Shown one piece after another: positions 31,742-36,003 of a stretch of DNA of 36,003 nt. The DNA comes from Methanomassiliicoccales archaeon UBA280 (lineage in GTDB: Archaea; Thermoplasmatota; Thermoplasmata; SG8-5), in NCBI GenBank assembly GCA_002499085.1, contig DAKD01000022.1, forward strand, positions 1 to 36,003, written 5' to 3'. Positions within the stretch are counted from its first letter, which is position 1, and every line of letters starts with the position of its first letter. The notes under the pieces were generated by a model that was not told the origin of the DNA, did not search any database, and saw nothing but the letters and a program-made list of their open reading frames with translations. Both the position numbers and the translations under genes were made by a program.

Positions 31742-32785
31742 TTACATTCGAACAATGATTATTGCCAATATCACGAAGATCAGCACCATGAGCATAAGGG
31801 CATAGACCCACCAGGATATGCCGCCCTCTTCCTCTTCCCCCTCTCCGGGAAGGACCACAACGGAGACTGTGTCCGTGTCCGTGTTCCCGGCATTGTCCGT
31901 CACAGTGAGCGTAACTGTGTATGTTCCCGAACTCCATAATGTGATTGACGGTGAAACGCCGTACAGGAAGCGCGCGGTTCCATTGGCCGTGTAGGACCAT
32001 GTGTAATTGGCTATGTGCTCGTTGTCGGTTGAGGCGGAGCCGTCGAGGAATGCCATGTACCCCGCAACCACATATACCTCTATCCCGGCGTCCGCATCGG
32101 GCGGTTCCGTGTCAAGCACATTGACCTGGAAGTTCGCAGTTCCCGTGTTGCCCCAGAGGTCCTTCACTGTGAGGCTGCCGGTATAGGTTCCGGAGGAATT
32201 GAAGGTGTGAGACGGCTGGCTTCCGTAAAGGTAAACTGAAGTGGTTCCGGACTGAAGGTGCCATGTGTAATTCCCGACCTGCACGTTGTCCGTGCTGCCG
32301 CTCCCGTTGAAGGTCCAGGAGCCTCCGAGGTTCAGGGAGACCAGGGCGGAGCAGTTGGCCACGGGGTTCTTGTCGTCCTCCACGTCCCTGGATATCACGT
32401 CCGTGATGCTCCAGTTGTTGTATGTGTCGTTGCCGGATATTGTGTAGAACAGTCTGATTGCATTGTCCGGGACCCAGAATGTTGCGTAATAGACACTTCC
32501 GTTGGAGCTCATGGGGATTATCTGGGGGGTAGTGATCCCGTTTGTTCCGTTGGGGATCTTGAAATAGAGGTTGTACAGCCTCACATAGGATATGCCGGAA
32601 TCGTCGGAAACCAGGGCCTGCACAGTGTAATTGCTGCCCGTGACCGGAGTGGCCACGGTGGCATCCACTATCATAGGCGGGGTTACGTCCTGGGCAGATG
32701 TTTCACCTGAACCGGGAAAAAGCGCAACGAACATTGTCCCCAGAATCAGGATGGCCAACAATTTGTTTCCCTGCATACGGGGCAT
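31742..32785 (-). CDS. Secreted, membrane-anchored PKD-domain protein
   Basis: A 347-residue surface protein. Signal peptide: KLLAILILGTMFVALFPGSG (about 8-27). Then a beta-rich domain starting TPPMIVDATVATPVTG (about 35-140), two PKD domains (about 142-230 with FNGSGSTDNVQVGNYTWHL, and 235-318 with LDGSASTDNEHIANYTWSY; GTYTVTLTVTDNAGN closes the second), an acidic linker GEGEEEEGG and a C-terminal membrane helix (WWVYALMLMVLIFVILAIIIV). The short remaining tail RM is the only inside part. Probably an adhesion or S-layer-associated protein; the partner is unknown. AGGGG lies 5 bases before the ATG at 32785. Confidence 0.85.
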   Translation of the reverse strand: MPRMQGNKLLAILILGTMFVALFPGSGETSAQDVTPPMIVDATVATPVTGSNYTVQALVSDDSGISYVRLYNLYFKIPNGTNGITTPQIIPMSSNGSVYYATFWVPDNAIRLFYTISGNDTYNNWSITDVISRDVEDDKNPVANCSALVSLNLGGSWTFNGSGSTDNVQVGNYTWHLQSGTTSVYLYGSQPSHTFNSSGTYTGSLTVKDLWGNTGTANFQVNVLDTEPPDADAGIEVYVVAGYMAFLDGSASTDNEHIANYTWSYTANGTARFLYGVSPSITLWSSGTYTVTLTVTDNAGNTDTDTVSVVVLPGEGEEEEGGISWWVYALMLMVLIFVILAIIIVRM

Positions 32786-32863
32786 TGAATCCCCTGCGTG
32801 CTCATAATCGTTTCTGTCATTGTTCCGGTCTGCTGCTGATTTCGGGCCTTTCCCATGATAAGA

Positions 32864-32967
32864 TTAATATATAGTAAATATTATGCTTTCAGCATGAGCG
32901 CGGGCAGCGGCATCATCATTATTAGGTAAAGCAACCTTGCCCCAGCTCGTGCCGGAACTTCTGAGGT
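32864..32967. promoter_or_regulatory. Divergent promoter region of the PKD gene and ileS
   Basis: TTAATATATAG at 32864-32874 could serve as TATA box for the minus-strand PKD gene (long leader). For ileS a nearer candidate is TTATTA at 32919-32924, with GAGGT at 32963-32967 as ribosome binding site 6 bases before the ATG at 32974. Confidence 0.4.
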
Positions 32968-32973
32968 TTTCGC

Positions 32974-35943
32974 ATGGGTAATGACAATGAAAAAAAGTTC
33001 GCGGACGTGTCGTCCTGGGTCAGCTTCCCGAAGATGGAAGAGGAGACACTCGAATTCTGGGAGTCGGAGGATGTTTTCGGCAGGCTGCGAAGCCAGAATG
33101 CCGGGAAGGAGCCGTTCGTCTTCCTGGAGGGCCCTCCCACAGCCAACGGCATGCCCCATGTCGGCCACGCGAACGGCCGCGCCCTGAAGGACGTCTTCCT
33201 CAGACATAAGGCCATGTCTGGCTTCGACGTGATTCCGTGGAAGGGGGGCTGGGACTGTCACGGATTACCTGTGGAGATAGAGGTCGAGAAGGAGCTGGGC
33301 CTCAAGTCCAAGAAGGACATAGTCGAGTACGGCATCGACAGGTTCAACCTGAAGTGCCGCGACAGCGTGATGCGTTACGAGGACATCTGGAAGAAGATGA
33401 GCCGCCGCCTCGGCTTCTGGATAGACATGGAGCATCCCTACATAACCATGCAAACGCCCTATATCGAAAGCGTGTGGTGGTCCCTGAAGACAATGTACGA
33501 CAAGGGTCTTCTCGAGAAGGGCCATTACATAGTTCCCTACTGTCCGAGATGCGGCACGCCGCTGAGCAGCCACGAGGTGGCGCAGGGCTACAGGGACGTG
33601 AAGGAGCTTTCAGTCACACTGAAATTCAAGCTCTCGGAATATGACGAGGCGAAGCTCGGGCAGAACGCATTCGTCCTGGCCTGGACCACGACGCCATGGA
33701 CACTGCCCGGAAATGTGGCACTGGCCGTTGGGCCGGACATAAATTACGCAGTCGTGGAGCAGAACGGTGAGAGGCTGATACTTGCCGCAGACCTGGTGGA
33801 GCAGGTCCTTGAAGGCGAGTACGAGATGCTCGGGGTCATGAAGGGCTCGGAGCTTGTCGGCTGGAAATATCATCCGCTGTTCGATTTCATGGACCTGAGG
33901 GAGCCCGGGAAGAGAGCTTACGAGATAGTGGCCGCCGACTTTGTGACCACGGCCGAGGGAACCGGCGTCGTCCACACCGCCGTTATGTACGGCGAGGACG
34001 ACTACAACCTGGGCATGAAGGTCGGACTGCCTGCAAGGCACACTGTCGATACGGAAGGAAAATTCAACGAGCTTGTGAGCCTGTGGCAGGGAAAGTTCGT
34101 GAAGAAGCAGGGCCTGGATGTCGAGATAGCCGTGCACCTTTACGACAACAACAGGCTTTACAAGAAGGCCAATTACATGCACTCGTACCCGTTCTGCTGG
34201 AGATGCGATTCGCCTCTCCTGTACTACGGGCTGGACTCCTGGTTCGTGCGCATGTCCAGGCTGAGGAGGGAGCTGCTGGAGAACAACTCGGGCATAACAT
34301 GGAAGCCCGAGCACCTGAAGGACGGCAGGTTCGGCAATTTCCTGGAGGAAGTGAAGGACTGGGCCCTGAGCCGGAACAGGTTCTGGGGCACGCCGCTCCC
34401 TGTCTGGAGCTGTAGGTGCGGGAAGCAGGTTTGCGTGGGAAGCTTCGCAGAATTGAGAGAACTGGCCGGGGAGCTTCCTGCCGACTTCGAGCCCCACCGG
34501 CCCTGGGTGGACAACCTTCCGGTGAAATGCCCTGCATGCGGCGAAACCATGGAGAGGGAGCCCTATGTCATCGACACATGGTACGATTCGGGCAGCGCGC
34601 CGTTCGCGCAGTTCCATTATCCTTTCGAGAACACGGAGATGTTCGGGCGCTCGTTCCCGGCCGACTTCATAACAGAGGCGCTGGACCAGACGAGAGGATG
34701 GTTCTACACGCTGCTCGCAGTCAGCACATGCGTCTTCGGCAAATCCCCGTACAGGAAATGCCTCACCCAGGGACTGATGCTGAACGAGGAGGGCGCCAAG
34801 ATGAGCAAGTCCAAGGGAACAGCTCTGGACCCCTTCAAGATATACGACGAGTGGGGGGCGGACGCACTGAGGCTGGCCCTGTTCTCCACGCCCTGTTGGG
34901 CCTCCAGCAAATTCTCGGATGCCACTCTCAAAGAGGCGAAGAGCAAGGTCATGACCACGCTCTGGAACGTTTACGTATTCTATGTGAACAATGCCAACCT
35001 TGACGGTTTCGACCCCAGGGATTCCGTTGACTCGGACGCGCTGCTGGACAGATGGATACTGTCCCGCCAGAACACATTGGTCGGCGAGATAAACGAATCC
35101 ATGGATGACATGGAAGTGCACAGGGCAGTGAGGGCCATATTCGAGTTTGTGGACGACCTGAGCAACTGGTACCTGAGGCGGTCGAGGAGGAGGTTCTGGT
35201 CCGGAGAGGATCCGAAGGAGAAGCTTGCGGCCAACTCGACGCTCCACAGAATCCTGGCGGACACGGCAAGGCTCATGGCCCCGTTCACGCCGTTCATGGC
35301 AGAGGCGATGTACCGGAACCTGGTTACCGGAAAAGTTCCCGGCTCCAGGGAGAGCGTGCACCTTGACTCTTTCCCGGTTTACAGACCTGAGGCCACGGAC
35401 AGGGCGCTGGAAGACGAGATGAGCATGGTCAAGTGCATAGCCGAGGCAGGGAGGAATGCCAGGCAGACATCCGGCATCAGGCTCAGGCAGCCGCTCTCAA
35501 AGGCGGTTGTCGTCACCGGGGAGAAGGTGGCGCACCCGGACGAGGATGTGCAGATACTCATGGACGAGCTGAACGTCAAGGCCATGGACATAATCCCGGA
35601 AGCAACCGATGCCTTGTCGGGAATGGCGGCTGCCGAGGGCAAGGGATTCACTGTCTACATCGACATGTCAATGACCCCCGAGCTCGAAAGGGAGGGCATG
35701 GCAAGGGACATAGTCCGCAGGATACAGAGCCTGAGGAAGGACATGGACCTGCAGTACGACAGGAGCGTGAGGATGGGCGTGGAGGGAGACCCTGAAGTGC
35801 TTCAGGCCATGGACGAGCACAGGGATTACATCGCCCAGGAGACCCTGGCCGCGGAAGTCGTGGCAGGCCCGGTTCAGGACGGCACGGCCGGAGAATGGGA
35901 CATACTGGGAAAGAAGCTGAAGGTCTGGCTGAAGCCTCTGTGA
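32974..35943 (+). CDS. ileS: Isoleucyl-tRNA synthetase
   Basis: A 989-residue class I synthetase charging tRNA-Ile. HIGH-type motif HVGH is at 62-65 in PPTANGMPHVGHANGRALKD, and KMSKS at 609-613 in EEGAKMSKSKGTALDP. The editing (CP1) domain is present with AWTTTPWTLPGN. GWDCHGLPVEIEVEKELG identifies isoleucine rather than valine or leucine enzymes. CPRC and CRCG/CPAC pairs suggest small zinc sites. Length and the WALSRNRFWGTPLPVW block point to the archaeal/eukaryotic-type enzyme. The last 60 bases of the window (35944-36003) hold no gene. Confidence 0.95.
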   Translation: MGNDNEKKFADVSSWVSFPKMEEETLEFWESEDVFGRLRSQNAGKEPFVFLEGPPTANGMPHVGHANGRALKDVFLRHKAMSGFDVIPWKGGWDCHGLPVEIEVEKELGLKSKKDIVEYGIDRFNLKCRDSVMRYEDIWKKMSRRLGFWIDMEHPYITMQTPYIESVWWSLKTMYDKGLLEKGHYIVPYCPRCGTPLSSHEVAQGYRDVKELSVTLKFKLSEYDEAKLGQNAFVLAWTTTPWTLPGNVALAVGPDINYAVVEQNGERLILAADLVEQVLEGEYEMLGVMKGSELVGWKYHPLFDFMDLREPGKRAYEIVAADFVTTAEGTGVVHTAVMYGEDDYNLGMKVGLPARHTVDTEGKFNELVSLWQGKFVKKQGLDVEIAVHLYDNNRLYKKANYMHSYPFCWRCDSPLLYYGLDSWFVRMSRLRRELLENNSGITWKPEHLKDGRFGNFLEEVKDWALSRNRFWGTPLPVWSCRCGKQVCVGSFAELRELAGELPADFEPHRPWVDNLPVKCPACGETMEREPYVIDTWYDSGSAPFAQFHYPFENTEMFGRSFPADFITEALDQTRGWFYTLLAVSTCVFGKSPYRKCLTQGLMLNEEGAKMSKSKGTALDPFKIYDEWGADALRLALFSTPCWASSKFSDATLKEAKSKVMTTLWNVYVFYVNNANLDGFDPRDSVDSDALLDRWILSRQNTLVGEINESMDDMEVHRAVRAIFEFVDDLSNWYLRRSRRRFWSGEDPKEKLAANSTLHRILADTARLMAPFTPFMAEAMYRNLVTGKVPGSRESVHLDSFPVYRPEATDRALEDEMSMVKCIAEAGRNARQTSGIRLRQPLSKAVVVTGEKVAHPDEDVQILMDELNVKAMDIIPEATDALSGMAAAEGKGFTVYIDMSMTPELEREGMARDIVRRIQSLRKDMDLQYDRSVRMGVEGDPEVLQAMDEHRDYIAQETLAAEVVAGPVQDGTAGEWDILGKKLKVWLKPL

Positions 35944-36003
35944 TGGCGCGGGGGCCGGTCCATTGACATCGGGATAAACCGGAAGAGTTCTGCTTTCTTG
36001 AGT

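Noticed and set aside
33610..35361. 583-codon open frame on the minus strand opposite ileS
   Set aside because: An antisense shadow of ileS, whose motifs are unmistakable; the composition (His, Pro, Arg-rich) is typical of such shadows.
1..36003. tRNA or rRNA genes
   Set aside because: I looked through the intergenic regions for tRNA arms (GGTTCGA-type T loops with a matching acceptor) and rRNA sequence and found no convincing candidate; a covariance-model scan would be decisive.

Overview
The window looks like chromosomal DNA of an archaeon, most probably a member of the Thermoplasmatota. Evidence seen directly: an archaeal-type 49-residue ribosomal protein L40e, TATA boxes about 25-30 bases upstream of many starts, several genes with almost no 5' leader (DUF89, the STAND/TPR protein, the Asp-box protein), GGTGA-type ribosome binding sites, and a 989-residue isoleucyl-tRNA synthetase that looks like the archaeal/eukaryotic form. 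A gyrBA pair, a B12-dependent ribonucleotide reductase and many secreted beta-helix, PKD and Asp-box proteins are known from Thermoplasmatota; the phylum call is inference.

Layout. 1-1697 (minus): 5' part of a secreted papain-like protease with beta-helix-like sequence, cut by the window edge. 1911-6424 (plus): class II ribonucleotide reductase (nrdJ) interrupted by a 365-residue intein, overlapping a YcaQ/AlkX-type DNA glycosylase gene. 6598-7461 (plus): DUF89 metal-dependent phosphatase, overlapping at its 3' end a 1056-residue STAND-type ATPase with TPRs (minus, 7445-10615). An M3B oligopeptidase follows upstream (minus, 10656-12350). 12641-19699: two large secreted proteins with Asp-box repeats, transcribed divergently from a 144-base promoter region containing an 11-base C/G tract. 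19700-20540: no intact gene, but a tandem duplication of the 3' end of the Asp-box gene, two copies of a 165-base dispersed repeat and a small insertion. 20541-22943 (minus): a membrane-anchored caspase-like protein with three zinc ribbons, PPC domains and a PKD domain. 23138-24214 (plus): three micro-proteins and a GNAT acetyltransferase. 24255-25346 (plus): TerC-family membrane protein, abutting an aldo/keto reductase (minus). 26596-31072 (minus): gyrB-gyrA operon with a striking direct repeat in its promoter, divergent from L40e (plus). 31442-31741: third copy of the dispersed repeat. 31742-32785 (minus): secreted PKD protein. 32974-35943 (plus): ileS.

How the parts fit. Housekeeping genes (nrdJ, gyrBA, L40e, ileS) are interspersed with a large exported set: cysteine protease, beta-helix/Asp-box proteins, PKD protein and caspase-like ectodomain. 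The exported set carries the signs of recent change: patchwork base composition, a tandem duplication, a gene-end remnant and a dispersed repeat found downstream of secreted-protein genes. The most unusual items are the repeat family, the paired 15-base repeats at the gyrBA promoter, the caspase-like architecture, the STAND ATPase with a domain inserted between Walker A and B, and the micro-protein operon.
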